Shown: positions 15,413 to 23,329, counted from the first letter of the stretch. The stretch is 43,337 nt of DNA from SYFY01 sp031385325 (GCA_031385325.1 JANNBJ010000218.1:1-43337), one strand, 5' to 3'. The notes: generated from the sequence alone by a model not told the origin. Made by a program: numbers and translations.

Positions 15413-16732
15413 CTATTGATCCGGCAATTTTGGAGTGTCGTGATGTGCGACCGATCGTTCGAGGCCAAGCAGGGAGATGTCCTTGTGAAAAAAGGTCGCC
15501 CAATTCCATTGCAGGAACAACCGCACCTTCCATGCCAGGGTGGGAATGCGAGCGAGATAAAAAGCTCGCCATAATAACCACGCCGGAAATCCCGAAAGTT
15601 TGTAGCCAAATACCTCGGCCACCGCCTTGCGATGCCCAACTGCTGCCATCTGACCTCGGGCGATGAAACCGAATGAAGTGAGCGGCTGGTTCTTGATCGC
15701 AGCCATCAGATTGGCGCCGAGCAGTTTTGCCTGTTGTGTTGCAAATTGTGCGGTGGTGGGCGAGGGCGAGTTCGTAGCCATGTTCTGGATCACGGCGCAA
15801 TCGCCGATGGCCCAGATGTTGTCGTACTGGGTGGATTGCAGGGTTGGCCGGGTATCGATTCGTCCGCGAGCGTTGGCGATCGGCAGGCGGGCAATGAATG
15901 GGTGGGCGTGCGCCCCGATGGTGCTGATCACTGTTGCGCCTTCGATTCGTTCACCTGATGTGAGCATCACACCTCCGGCATCGACGCTGGCGACGCGCGA
16001 ATTCAGATGGATTTCCAGGCCTCGCCCCGTCATCAGCTTTTCGGTGTAACGACCCAGGGAACGTGACACCTCCGGTAACAGACAATCCTGGCCATGCACG
16101 ATGTGCACGCGGCACTGGTTGTGCATGACCCGCTTGAAGTGGGGTTGTGCTTCTTCGAGCAGATCGTGAATTTCCCCAGCCGCTTCGACACCACTGAAGC
16201 CACCACCGGCGACAATGAAACTGGTGAGCAATCGGCTGCGATCATGGTCGTAGGTCAGCGTGGCTTCTTCGAGCCGACCGATGACGCGGTTACGCAGGTA
16301 GAGTGCGTCGCCCAGGGTTTTCAGGGGCAAACCGAATTCGGCCATGCCTGGCACCGTATCGAGATTGGCGTCGAGCCCGGCGGCAAACACCAGGTGTTCG
16401 AAGGGGATCGTGTCGCGAATGGGTTTGACGTAGGTCACCGTCCTGTTTTCGAGGTCAATGGTTTCGACCTCGACCATACGAAAGCGGGTTCGCTTCAGGA
16501 TTCGGCGCAGCGGTACCACGACGTCCCCCGGTGCAACGGAGGCGCCAACCACTTCCGGCAACAGTGGGTTGAACGTGATCAGGTTGGTCTTGCTGAGCAG
16601 AAAGATATCCCAGCCTTCGGGAACCGAGCGTTCGAGCAGTCGTGCCAGCGTGACACCCGCGAACCCACCCCCGATGATGACGATGTTCCGGTGGTGATCG
16701 GAACGGAGGGTGGACATGTCTGGCATGTTCAT
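15413..16732 (-). CDS. NDH-2-like NAD(P)/FAD-dependent oxidoreductase
   Basis: Single-subunit flavoprotein, 439 aa, of the type II NADH dehydrogenase family, which transfers electrons from NAD(P)H to quinone at the membrane without pumping protons. The FAD-binding motif IIGGGFAGVTLARLLE is near residue 20, the NAD(P)H Rossmann motif IVAGGGFSGVEAAGE near 170 and the second FAD motif IWAIGDCAVIQ near 300. The C-terminal tail has hydrophobic/aromatic helices (FPAWLLWRAFYLARIP, LFLQWNWATFF), as in membrane-associated NDH-2. The first ATG (16732) is used; MSTLRSDHH at 16717 is an alternative. AGGA lies 10 nt upstream of 16732. It diverges from the PI-PLC-like lipoprotein gene and ends at an intrinsic terminator. 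Confidence 0.92.
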   Translation of the reverse strand: MNMPDMSTLRSDHHRNIVIIGGGFAGVTLARLLERSVPEGWDIFLLSKTNLITFNPLLPEVVGASVAPGDVVVPLRRILKRTRFRMVEVETIDLENRTVTYVKPIRDTIPFEHLVFAAGLDANLDTVPGMAEFGLPLKTLGDALYLRNRVIGRLEEATLTYDHDRSRLLTSFIVAGGGFSGVEAAGEIHDLLEEAQPHFKRVMHNQCRVHIVHGQDCLLPEVSRSLGRYTEKLMTGRGLEIHLNSRVASVDAGGVMLTSGERIEGATVISTIGAHAHPFIARLPIANARGRIDTRPTLQSTQYDNIWAIGDCAVIQNMATNSPSPTTAQFATQQAKLLGANLMAAIKNQPLTSFGFIARGQMAAVGHRKAVAEVFGYKLSGFPAWLLWRAFYLARIPTLAWKVRLFLQWNWATFFHKDISLLGLERSVAHHDTPKLPDQ

Positions 16733-16792
16733 TCGAAGAGTATCCTGAGGAGCAACAACGGGAGTTTAGACTCTCTCTTTCACAAAGGTTTC

Positions 16793-17743
16793 ATGATGCT
16801 GCGTCTACTTTTATCCGGGCTTGTGCTGATGTTCATCACGGCGGGCTGTGCCCAAGGACCGCGGCTCAACGAAATCCAGTTTGTCGGCAGCCACAACAGT
16901 TACAAACAAGCCACCTCGCCGGTGTATCGGCAGGCACTGGAAGCTTCGAATCCTGACGCGGCGCGGGCGATCGACTACGAACATCTGCCTCTGGCGCAAC
17001 AACTGGATCTTGGTATCCGAAAAATTGAACTGGATGTTTTCAATGAGCCGTCGAGTGATGTCTTTCCTGTCGGCCACATTCAGGTGATCGACATGAACAG
17101 CAGTTGTGTTGGGCTGCGCCTGTGCCTTGATCAGATCATGGCGTGGTCGCGCGGTCACCCGCGCCATGTACCGATCTGGATCAGCTTCAACCTGAAAGAT
17201 GAAAAAGTGCCTGGATTGCCTGATCCTGTGCCGTTCGATGGGCCGGCACTGGATCGACTGGACATTGTGTTGAGAGAAGCCATCGGGAACGCGTTGATTC
17301 AGCCTGGTTCGATTGGCCCTGGCAACTGGCCACGTGTCGATGCAGTGCGTGGTCGGATACTACTCATCCTCGATGAGCAAGGTCCGAAACAGGACTTGTA
17401 TGCCGCGAAATGGCGTGAGCGAGCGATGTTCGTCAATGTGCCGGCAGATCACCCCGCCGCGGCGGTGATGATCCTTAATGAACCCGTTAGCGACTTTGAT
17501 CAGATTCAGGCGATGGTTCGGCAGGGATTTCTGGTTCGAACACGTGCCGATGCAGACACTGTGGAAGCCCGTTCCGGGGATACCACGCGACGTGATGCCG
17601 CGTTTGCGAGTGGTGCACAGGCGATCAGCACGGATTACTACCTGCCTGCCAGCCGGTTTGGAACGAACTATGTCGTCACTCCTTCAGCTGGCGTCTGGTG
17701 CAATCCGGTAACCTCGAAGCGTACCTGTCGTGTTACTGAGTAG
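16793..17743 (+). CDS. Ca-dependent PI-PLC-like lipoprotein
   Basis: Exported protein, 316 aa, resembling the Ca2+-dependent phosphoinositide-specific phospholipase C (PI-PLC-C1) family. A hydrophobic N terminus ends at C19 in FITAGCAQ, a plausible lipobox. The active-site-like H34 lies in FVGSHNSYKQ, metal-ligand candidates E79/D81 in GIRKIELDVF and H95 in FPVGHIQVID. The TIM-barrel-like order fits the family. Likely role: phosphodiester cleavage of a phospholipid or other substrate outside the inner membrane; this is inferred. The ATG at 16793 is used; ATG 16796 is equally possible, with AAAGG upstream. The open frame extends far upstream, but that part is antisense to the oxidoreductase gene and is not coding. 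Confidence 0.85.
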   Translation: MMLRLLLSGLVLMFITAGCAQGPRLNEIQFVGSHNSYKQATSPVYRQALEASNPDAARAIDYEHLPLAQQLDLGIRKIELDVFNEPSSDVFPVGHIQVIDMNSSCVGLRLCLDQIMAWSRGHPRHVPIWISFNLKDEKVPGLPDPVPFDGPALDRLDIVLREAIGNALIQPGSIGPGNWPRVDAVRGRILLILDEQGPKQDLYAAKWRERAMFVNVPADHPAAAVMILNEPVSDFDQIQAMVRQGFLVRTRADADTVEARSGDTTRRDAAFASGAQAISTDYYLPASRFGTNYVVTPSAGVWCNPVTSKRTCRVTE

Positions 17744-17759
17744 GCAGCTGCATGGCTGA

Positions 17760-18821
17760 TCAGTCCGAGCACTTGCGGACACCGACACCGGCGACGCTGA
17801 TCAGTGACTCCACGCAATCCCGGATCGACTCGTCCATGGGCCGAAAGCGGATGGGCATGATCGCGCGGATGCGATCATTGCGTAGCTCGCAGCTTGCCCA
17901 GATGCGTCGCAGCTCACCCTCCCTCGCCTTGATGCGGTCCGGCGAGGTATCCGTGATGCCCGGTGTGTCGAAGTTCAGTTCAGGTAGAAGTCGATCGATG
18001 CTGGCGCAGATGTCCTCGACATTGCGGGTTTCCGTGGACCAGGCGATGTAGCGCTCACCGTTTTTCACCTGCACGCTCTCGAGCAGGCCGATGTGGCAGT
18101 CGGCATCGTCACGCACATCAACAACCATCCAGGGGCGATAGGCCAGGGTCTGGAAATATTTCCCTTTCAACATGCCTTCGATGATGTGCTGCCAGGGTCC
18201 CATGTCTTTCTGATGCGGAGACTGGATGGGACCGACATTGTCGGCGGGACAGCACGTGATGGCGTCCCAACGACCGCAGGCGCGCGCGGCATCGGCGAAC
18301 ACACGTTGCGCGATGACCTTGCCCATTGAGTATCCCTGGCCACGTTCTGGCGTGCGCTTGGGGTTCTGCTCGTCGGGATAACGATCTTCGTAACAAACGG
18401 GACGACGCTCCAGCTCGTGAATGTCGACCTCGGAAATGACAGCAGCGATGCTCGACGTGACGACCACGCGCGACACGGTATCGGCCTGGTTGATGCTGTG
18501 GATGATGTGTTCGCAGGTTCTGCGGACGTAGTCGGCATCGTCGTAGTTGCTGACATGGGAGACGTGGCAGACACCATGGCAGCCTTTGAAGATGGCGTCG
18601 AAACAACCTGGCTGGTCGAGATCGGCGGCGTGCACGGTGAGCCGTCCGGACGCATAACCGGGCATGGCTTTCAAAAAGCCTACCCGGGCATCATCCTGAA
18701 CATTGCGGACACACGCCCTGACTCGATAACCGCGATCGAGCAGTCGCCGTACCACCCAGCCACCGATGAACCCTGCGGCGCCGGTGACGGCGACGGTGCC
18801 GCCTTTCCTGACTGCTGCCAT
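17760..18821 (-). CDS. DFR-like NAD(P)-dependent epimerase/reductase
   Basis: Extended short-chain dehydrogenase, 353 aa, of the dihydroflavonol-4-reductase/cinnamoyl-CoA reductase-like group. The N-terminal cofactor motif is VTGAAGFIGGWVVRRLLDRG and the basic VRACVRN strand suggests NADP(H). The catalytic Tyr-x3-Lys is in QGYSMGKVIAQRVF and the upstream Ser in VVVTSSIAAV. The substrate is unknown, probably a ketone or aldehyde. The start at 18821 (MAAVRKGG) is chosen because GGAGATCAGG directly precedes it; a longer frame to 18884 would run into the tandem repeats. It converges with the PI-PLC-like gene across 16 nt. Confidence 0.9.
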   Translation of the reverse strand: MAAVRKGGTVAVTGAAGFIGGWVVRRLLDRGYRVRACVRNVQDDARVGFLKAMPGYASGRLTVHAADLDQPGCFDAIFKGCHGVCHVSHVSNYDDADYVRRTCEHIIHSINQADTVSRVVVTSSIAAVISEVDIHELERRPVCYEDRYPDEQNPKRTPERGQGYSMGKVIAQRVFADAARACGRWDAITCCPADNVGPIQSPHQKDMGPWQHIIEGMLKGKYFQTLAYRPWMVVDVRDDADCHIGLLESVQVKNGERYIAWSTETRNVEDICASIDRLLPELNFDTPGITDTSPDRIKAREGELRRIWASCELRNDRIRAIMPIRFRPMDESIRDCVESLISVAGVGVRKCSD

Positions 18822-18834
18822 CCTGATCTCCACA

Positions 18835-18910
18835 TTGAGGACACACACACCTGAATCCACAGCCTTTTCAGTTTGAGGACACACGCCCCCGAATTTTCAG
18901 CCTTTTCGCA
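18835..18910. repeat. Two 38-bp tandem repeats upstream of the RAYT gene
   Basis: Unit 1 is 18835-18872 and unit 2 is 18873-18910. Both begin TTGAGGACACAC and share AGCCTTTTC near the end; about 30 of 38 positions agree. The block lies between the divergent epimerase and transposase genes. Flanking short repeats are typical of REP-associated transposase loci, so this is probably the element's own recognition or end sequence. Confidence 0.75.
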
Positions 18911-18953
18911 CGCCGGCACAATCGGCTGTCGCGCAGCCTCGGGACATGGTCGA

Positions 18954-18967
18954 GCCCACAATTGGGC
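18954..18967 (+). promoter_or_regulatory. Hairpin immediately before the transposase start
   Basis: GCCCA (18954-18958) pairs with TGGGC (18963-18967) around loop CAAT, ending 1 nt before the ATG at 18969, where a Shine-Dalgarno would otherwise lie. It could limit translation of the transposase or act as a DNA hairpin recognised by it. Function is inferred. Confidence 0.35.
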
Positions 18968-18968
18968 C

Positions 18969-19892
18969 ATGACCACTCCACGAAAAGTCCTCATCGATCC
19001 ACTGGTGCCGCTCTTCTACCACCTGGTGTCGCGCTGCGTGCGGCGCAGCTACTTGTGTGGTTACGATCCTGTCACTCGTCGGAACTACAAACATCGAAAG
19101 CAATGGCTCATCGACCGGCTCATGCTTCTTGGCAAGTACTTTGCTGTGGAGGTGCATGCTTACACGATCATGAGCAACCACTTCCATCTTGTTGTCTACT
19201 ACGATCCGCTTGCCTGTCAACGATGGACGGATGAAGAGGTTGCAGACAGATGGCTAGCCGTTTGCCCGCCGCGATTGCCCAGTGGAGACGTGGATGTCCT
19301 TGCACTGCTGGTGGTGAAGGAGACCATACTCCAGGATGAGTCGCGACTGCGGCATGTGCGCAAGGAACTTGGTTCGATCTCAACATTTATGAAGTTCCTC
19401 AAGCAGCCCATTGCCAGGCGAGCGAACGTCGAGGACGAGTGCAAAGGGCACTTCTTTGAACAGCGGTTTTACTCCGGCGCCCTGCTTGACGATGAGTCCA
19501 TACTGGCGGCGATGGCGTATGTCGACATCAACCCGATACGAGCTGAGATCGAAAAATCGGTTGAAGCCTGCCATGACTCGTCGGTATCCGTCCGGCTCAA
19601 AGTGGCGGCGAATTCGGCTGCGGAACTCGACGCACTGTTAGCACCGCTGGTATCTGGACTCGCTGATTACGGTCGTATCATCAATGTCAGCCTTCGTGAG
19701 TATGTCAGGCTCCTGACAGTAGTTGCGCAGACTCCCGGAACGTCGATTTCTCATCCGGATTCGAATGATCGATGGCGACGTCACGTTGCTTCTTTGCAAA
19801 AACGACAACGAGCCTACGGTTCGTATGCACAATTGCAGCAGTGGACCGCGAGCCGAGGGCTGCAGCAGCGTGAACGTGCGCTGGATGACTGA
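18969..19892 (+). CDS. REP-associated (Y1/HUH) transposase, RAYT type
   Basis: Transposase-like protein, 307 aa, of the Y1_Tnp superfamily. The HUH metal motif is H71-F-H73 in IMSNHFHLVVYY; the opening VPLFYHLVSRCVRRSYLCG and the later GHFFEQRFYSGALLDDESILAAMAYVDINPIRAEI are diagnostic. RAYTs are single-copy chromosomal genes that mobilise or process REP-type palindromes by single-strand cleavage. The stretch FLKQPIARRAN occupies the place where many RAYTs have the nucleophilic Tyr, so the catalytic tyrosine is unclear and may be missing or shifted. The protein is longer than classical RAYTs (about 150-230 aa). No Shine-Dalgarno is seen before the ATG; a small hairpin sits there instead. Two 38-bp repeats lie 58 nt upstream. 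Confidence 0.9.
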   Translation: MTTPRKVLIDPLVPLFYHLVSRCVRRSYLCGYDPVTRRNYKHRKQWLIDRLMLLGKYFAVEVHAYTIMSNHFHLVVYYDPLACQRWTDEEVADRWLAVCPPRLPSGDVDVLALLVVKETILQDESRLRHVRKELGSISTFMKFLKQPIARRANVEDECKGHFFEQRFYSGALLDDESILAAMAYVDINPIRAEIEKSVEACHDSSVSVRLKVAANSAAELDALLAPLVSGLADYGRIINVSLREYVRLLTVVAQTPGTSISHPDSNDRWRRHVASLQKRQRAYGSYAQLQQWTASRGLQQRERALDD

Positions 19893-20187
19893 GTAGAACT
19901 ACCGTGGGGCGTCGGCGCTGGATCAGTGCTGCTGATTGAAGTGTCGACTTGAATCTGGAATACGTGCCTTCGGAATCCGAGTTGCCCGATCCGCAAGGCT
20001 AAATCAGTTGAATTCCTGTCTATCGTGCACAAAAACGTAGTCAATGCGCGCGTTTGGCATTTGTGGCGGCGAATGCGTCTGTCCTGAGGGAGTTACCTGT
20101 GTCCTGATAAAGTTGCGGTGCGGCATGTGTAGAGGCATTGTTCCCGTCGTCCGTAATTGGATACCTGTCCATGTATGAAGTGTGTCC
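19893..20187. other. Intergenic region between RAYT and FAD monooxygenase
   Basis: No gene, clear terminator or convincing promoter was seen in these 295 nt. A GTGTCCTGATAAAG stretch near 20100 weakly recalls the inverse of the 38-bp repeat opening (GTGTGTCCTCAA), but the match is too short to call a third copy. Confidence 0.3.
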
Positions 20188-21360
20188 ATGTCTGAAGTAC
20201 TGATCGTTGGCGGCGGCATTGGCGGGTTGACCGCTGCGCTGTGTCTGGCTCAACAGGGCCAAACCGTTCAGGTGTTTGAGCAGGCACCGGCGATTTCAGA
20301 GGCGGGCGCGGGTATCCAGCTCAGCCCGAACGCGACGCGAGTGCTTTTTCATCTGGGTCTGGAGGTTCCGCTGACAGCTGCCGCCTTTTTGCCCCAGCAC
20401 ACCGAATTTCGAGATTGGCGCAGCGGGCGTTTGATCAGCCGCAATGTGTTGGGCGAAACCGTTCGTGACACGTTCGGGTTTCCCTACCTGCATGTTCATA
20501 GAGGCGATCTCATTGGTGTACTTGAGCGGGCCGTGCGCAGTGAGCCGCGAATTACCCTGCATGTAGGGAAACGCGTCCATACCTTTAATCAGGATGTAGA
20601 TGCCGTTTCGCTCGTCGCCGATGACAAGACGTTCGGCGCAGATATCCTGATCGGCGCCGATGGCATCCGATCTGTGGTGCGAGAAACGCTCTTTGGACCG
20701 GCGCGCGCCATCTTTACCGGCAATGTGGCTTGGCGAATGCTGATCCCGGTCGATGCTCTTCCTGCCGGTTTCTTGACACCTGGAGTTGGTGTCTGGTGGG
20801 GACCAGGTCGGCACTTCGTGCACTACTTTGTCAGGCGAGGCGAACTGGTGAACTGTGTCTGTGTAGTGGAACAGGATGGCTGGACCGTTGAATCGTGGAC
20901 AGAGCCCGGCAACCCTCAGGAACTACGCGACGCATTTGCGGGGTGGCATTCAACGATACAGACTCTGATTGGCCAGGCGCAGCCGGGCTCGCTGTTCAAG
21001 TGGGCGCTGTTTGATCGACCACCGATGCCCGAATGGGGCCACAGTCGTGTGTCCTTGCTGGGTGATGCGTGTCATCCCACGCTGCCGTTCATGGCGCAGG
21101 GCGCGGCGATGGCCATTGAAGATGCAGCGGTACTTGCTGCGTGTGTGGCAGGAAGTGGCGACGTCCCATCAAACCTCGACCGTTACGCACGACTCAGGCG
21201 CGCCCGCACCGCAGGAATTCAGCTCGGCTCGCGCAGAAATGCCAAGATCTTTCATCTGTCGGGAATCAAGGCATGGCTGCGCAATCGAGCCGCAGGCAGA
21301 GCCACCAGCGGTCGCCTGGATGGGATCTTCAAGTACGACGCCTTACGTGCCCATGAATAG
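20188..21360 (+). CDS. FAD-dependent aromatic-ring monooxygenase (salicylate hydroxylase-like)
   Basis: Class A flavoprotein monooxygenase, 390 aa, which would use NAD(P)H and O2 to hydroxylate an aromatic or related ring. All three fingerprints are present: Rossmann GGGIGG (8-13) followed by the acidic FEQA end, the DG motif GADGIRSVVRE, and the GD motif LLGDACHPTLPFMAQGAAMAIEDA. It most resembles salicylate 1-hydroxylase or 3-hydroxybenzoate 6-hydroxylase by length and motif spacing, but the substrate is not known. ATG 20188 gives the normal MSEVLIVGGG start; an in-frame GTG at 20182 is possible. It is followed by a ring-cleavage-like VOC protein and a lyase on the same strand. Confidence 0.93.
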   Translation: MSEVLIVGGGIGGLTAALCLAQQGQTVQVFEQAPAISEAGAGIQLSPNATRVLFHLGLEVPLTAAAFLPQHTEFRDWRSGRLISRNVLGETVRDTFGFPYLHVHRGDLIGVLERAVRSEPRITLHVGKRVHTFNQDVDAVSLVADDKTFGADILIGADGIRSVVRETLFGPARAIFTGNVAWRMLIPVDALPAGFLTPGVGVWWGPGRHFVHYFVRRGELVNCVCVVEQDGWTVESWTEPGNPQELRDAFAGWHSTIQTLIGQAQPGSLFKWALFDRPPMPEWGHSRVSLLGDACHPTLPFMAQGAAMAIEDAAVLAACVAGSGDVPSNLDRYARLRRARTAGIQLGSRRNAKIFHLSGIKAWLRNRAAGRATSGRLDGIFKYDALRAHE

Positions 21361-21415
21361 TCGCTCCAACGGCGCGTATATTTGGGGACCGCGATCGCAT
21401 TGCACTACCTCTCGC

Positions 21416-21439
21416 CGTTATTGCGCACCTTGCATAACG
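21416..21439 (+). promoter_or_regulatory. Candidate operator upstream of the VOC gene
   Basis: CGTTAT (21416-21421) and ATAACG (21434-21439) form a perfect 6-bp inverted repeat with 12 nt between arms, 65 nt upstream of the VOC start. Size and position suit a dimeric regulator such as a LysR or GntR protein, but no regulator gene is adjacent. Function is inferred. Confidence 0.3.
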
Positions 21440-21503
21440 CAGCGTGATTGGTAAACCATGGGGTTCTGACGTCCAGTTCGTGTCAATCAGCAGGGGATGA
21501 GTT

Positions 21504-22199
21504 ATGAACAAGGTGGAAGGGCTGCATCATCTGGCCATCTGTACAGCGGACATGAAAGCCCAGATCGAATTTTTCACCGACCGGCTTGGCATGGAACTGG
21601 TTGCGTTGTACTGGATGCATGGGGTGGAGAATACCTGGCACGGCTTTTTGCGGCTCAATGACGAAAGCAGCATCGCGTTTGTCTGTAACCCGCAAGTCGA
21701 AACAATACCGGTCGTCTTTGGCCAGACCCATGCCGGCAATCCGGCTGCAAACGTGGCCCGTGGCGTCATGCAGCATCTTGCACTGCGCGTCAACAATCAC
21801 GAGGAAATGATGGCGCTGCGTGATCGGCTGCGCAGCAAGGGTGTACCCGTACTTGGGCCCATGGACCATGGCATGTGTGTGTCCATGTATTTTGCAGGCC
21901 CCGAGAACCTGTCGCTGGAGTTGTCCTATTCGAAAGAGCCGATTGATCAGGAAGCGTGGATCGATCCCGAAGTGGTTGCGTTGGCCGGCATCAATGCCGA
22001 AGAACTCGCCCGCTACAAACGTCCAGCTGCGTTCCAGGATTCTGCAGGTTCCACCCTCCAGCCGGCAGCCACCACGCCCGGCCCACACATGACCAACTAT
22101 CCGCCTGGAGTTGCCTATGCACGGGTCATTGGTGCGCCGGATGCGGTCACGTGGAATGCGGTAGACAACAAACCGCCAGTACAAGTATCCGCGGGTTGA
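21504..22199 (+). CDS. VOC-fold, extradiol dioxygenase-like protein
   Basis: Vicinal-oxygen-chelate protein, 231 aa, probably a metal-dependent enzyme. It has two beta-alpha-beta-beta-beta modules, starting GLHHLAICTADMKAQIEFF and MQHLALRVNNHEEMMALRD, and the usual three metal ligands H8 or H9, H91 and E139 (NLSLELSYS). This is the facial triad used by extradiol ring-cleavage dioxygenases and glyoxalases. A C-terminal tail of about 90 residues is not recognised. GGGGA lies shortly before the ATG. The downstream lyase starts 3 nt after its stop, so the pair is clearly one operon, and the hydroxylase upstream suggests hydroxylation followed by C-C cleavage. Substrate is inferred only as aromatic or enolic. 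Confidence 0.85.
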   Translation: MNKVEGLHHLAICTADMKAQIEFFTDRLGMELVALYWMHGVENTWHGFLRLNDESSIAFVCNPQVETIPVVFGQTHAGNPAANVARGVMQHLALRVNNHEEMMALRDRLRSKGVPVLGPMDHGMCVSMYFAGPENLSLELSYSKEPIDQEAWIDPEVVALAGINAEELARYKRPAAFQDSAGSTLQPAATTPGPHMTNYPPGVAYARVIGAPDAVTWNAVDNKPPVQVSAG

Positions 22200-22202
22200 G
22201 CG

Positions 22203-23024
22203 ATGTCTGAAGAGCAACGCCAACGTATCAGACGCTTGCGTCAGCTGCATGACGCGCCTGGCAGCTTTGTCATTGGCAATGCCTGGGACGCAGGCTCGGC
22301 AAAAATACTCGCCGGACTGGGTTTCCCGGCGCTTGCCACCTCAAGCGGCGCTGCGGCGGGTGTTCTCGGACGCCTGGATGGCCGGATCACACGTGATGAA
22401 GCCCTGTCCCAGGCCACTGGAATCGTGGCAGCGGTTTCCGTTCCGGTCTCTGCCGATCTGGAAAAGGGGTTTGGCGATAGTCCTGCGGAAGTCGCAGATA
22501 CCATCCGTCGGGCGATTGATACGGGTCTGGCCGGAGGATCAATTGAAGACGCTACCGGCGATAGTCGGCGACCACTGTTCGAGCACTCGTTTGCCGTTGA
22601 GCGTGTTCAAGCTGCTGTTGAAGCTGCGCGTGAGAGTGGTACGGGCTTCATGATCACTGCGCGCACAGAGAATTTTCTGCGTGGAAATCCGGATCTCGAT
22701 GACACGCTCAATCGCCTGCAGGCGTTTGAGCGAGCCGGTGCCGATGTGTTGTTCGCCCCCGGGTTGCCCAGTCTGGAAGCGGTACAGCTGGTGTGTGCTT
22801 CGGTTACGAAGCCCGTAAATTTCATGGTCGGGATGCCAGGCAAGTCATTTTCGGTTGAAGAACTGGCCCGTGCCGGGGTCAAGCGCATCAGTCTCGCGTC
22901 GACCTTGCATCGTGCCGCGATGAGCGCATTGATGGATGCTGCAGACGAAGTGCTGGGCAAAGGCACCTTCGATTATTTGCAGCGCTCACAACCACCAGCG
23001 CGGATCAGCAGCTTCTTCAAATAA
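22203..23024 (+). CDS. Isocitrate lyase / PEP mutase-family lyase
   Basis: TIM-barrel enzyme, 273 aa, of the ICL/PEPM superfamily, which breaks or forms C-C or P-C bonds in 2-oxo-acid type substrates with Mg2+. Metal/substrate motifs are S-A-D85-L-E-K-G-F-G-D and I-E115-D116-A-T-G-D, with R157-TEN-like ITARTENFLRG. The K-K-C-G-H signature of true isocitrate lyase is absent, so an oxaloacetate hydrolase-, 2-methylisocitrate lyase- or carboxyPEP mutase-like role is more likely. Its ATG is 3 nt after the stop of the VOC gene. A product-processing role at the end of the hydroxylase-dioxygenase pathway is an inference from gene order. Confidence 0.88.
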   Translation: MSEEQRQRIRRLRQLHDAPGSFVIGNAWDAGSAKILAGLGFPALATSSGAAAGVLGRLDGRITRDEALSQATGIVAAVSVPVSADLEKGFGDSPAEVADTIRRAIDTGLAGGSIEDATGDSRRPLFEHSFAVERVQAAVEAARESGTGFMITARTENFLRGNPDLDDTLNRLQAFERAGADVLFAPGLPSLEAVQLVCASVTKPVNFMVGMPGKSFSVEELARAGVKRISLASTLHRAAMSALMDAADEVLGKGTFDYLQRSQPPARISSFFK

Positions 23025-23149
23025 CCTCGTCCAGGACAGTGGGCGACCGCCGTCAGCGCGACCACCCGCAATGAAATGTGAGGATGATGAACCGGTCACT
23101 TGCAAGACTTGCTTGAATGGAGATAATCGAGTTCATCTCAAGGCAAGCA

Positions 23150-23161
23150 AAGGAGGTGATC
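23150..23161 (+). promoter_or_regulatory. Exceptionally strong Shine-Dalgarno with a tiny reading frame
   Basis: AAGGAGGTGATC can pair with 12 consecutive bases of the usual 16S rRNA 3' end. A GTG at 23163 lies 6 nt after GGAGG and opens a 12-codon frame (MVSSARTEGQLT, stop 23199-23201). A second short frame, MEIIEFISRQAKEVISGI (23117-23173), overlaps it. These may be leader peptides, or the site may bind ribosomes or anti-SD for other reasons. Confidence 0.35.
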
Positions 23162-23304
23162 AGTGGTATCTAGTGCACGAACCGAGGGTCAGCTGACCTA
23201 GGCGAGCCGATTCGGCGTTTCGCCGGGTTTGAACGCGAAGCTGGTGTGGCATGAAAGTGTCATCCAGCAACGACCACGTCGTAGCTGATCCTGCGACGAG
23301 CATG

Positions 23305-23329
23305 AAGAGCCGGTTCGCCGGCTCTTTTT
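23305..23329 (+). terminator. Strong rho-independent terminator
   Basis: A perfect 9-bp stem, AAGAGCCGG (23305-23313) with CCGGCTCTT (23318-23326), closed by a TTCG tetraloop, runs straight into a T-tract (23325-23329). It is 281 nt past the lyase stop, too far for a simple operon end without a transcript in between, and 160 nt before the next start. Confidence 0.9.

Noticed and set aside
16094..16792. Long 5' extension of the PI-PLC-like reading frame
   Set aside because: The extension is antisense to the NDH-2-like gene and is followed by a proper lipoprotein signal peptide that marks the true start.
18703..18718. TTGCGGACACACGCCC, 15 of 16 bases equal to part of the second 38-bp repeat
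   Set aside because: It lies inside the epimerase gene where the coded protein segment (VRACVRN) is conserved in the family, so chance under coding constraint is the simpler explanation.
21483..22250. 255-codon minus-strand frame opposite the VOC gene
   Set aside because: Antisense of a gene with intact metal triad; low-quality composition, no domain.
23071..23196. 41-codon frame MKCEDDEPVTCKTCL... with a C-x7-C-x2-C-like pattern
   Set aside because: No Shine-Dalgarno before its ATG, and it runs through the hairpins and the strong SD of the structured region; too weak to call a gene without conservation data.
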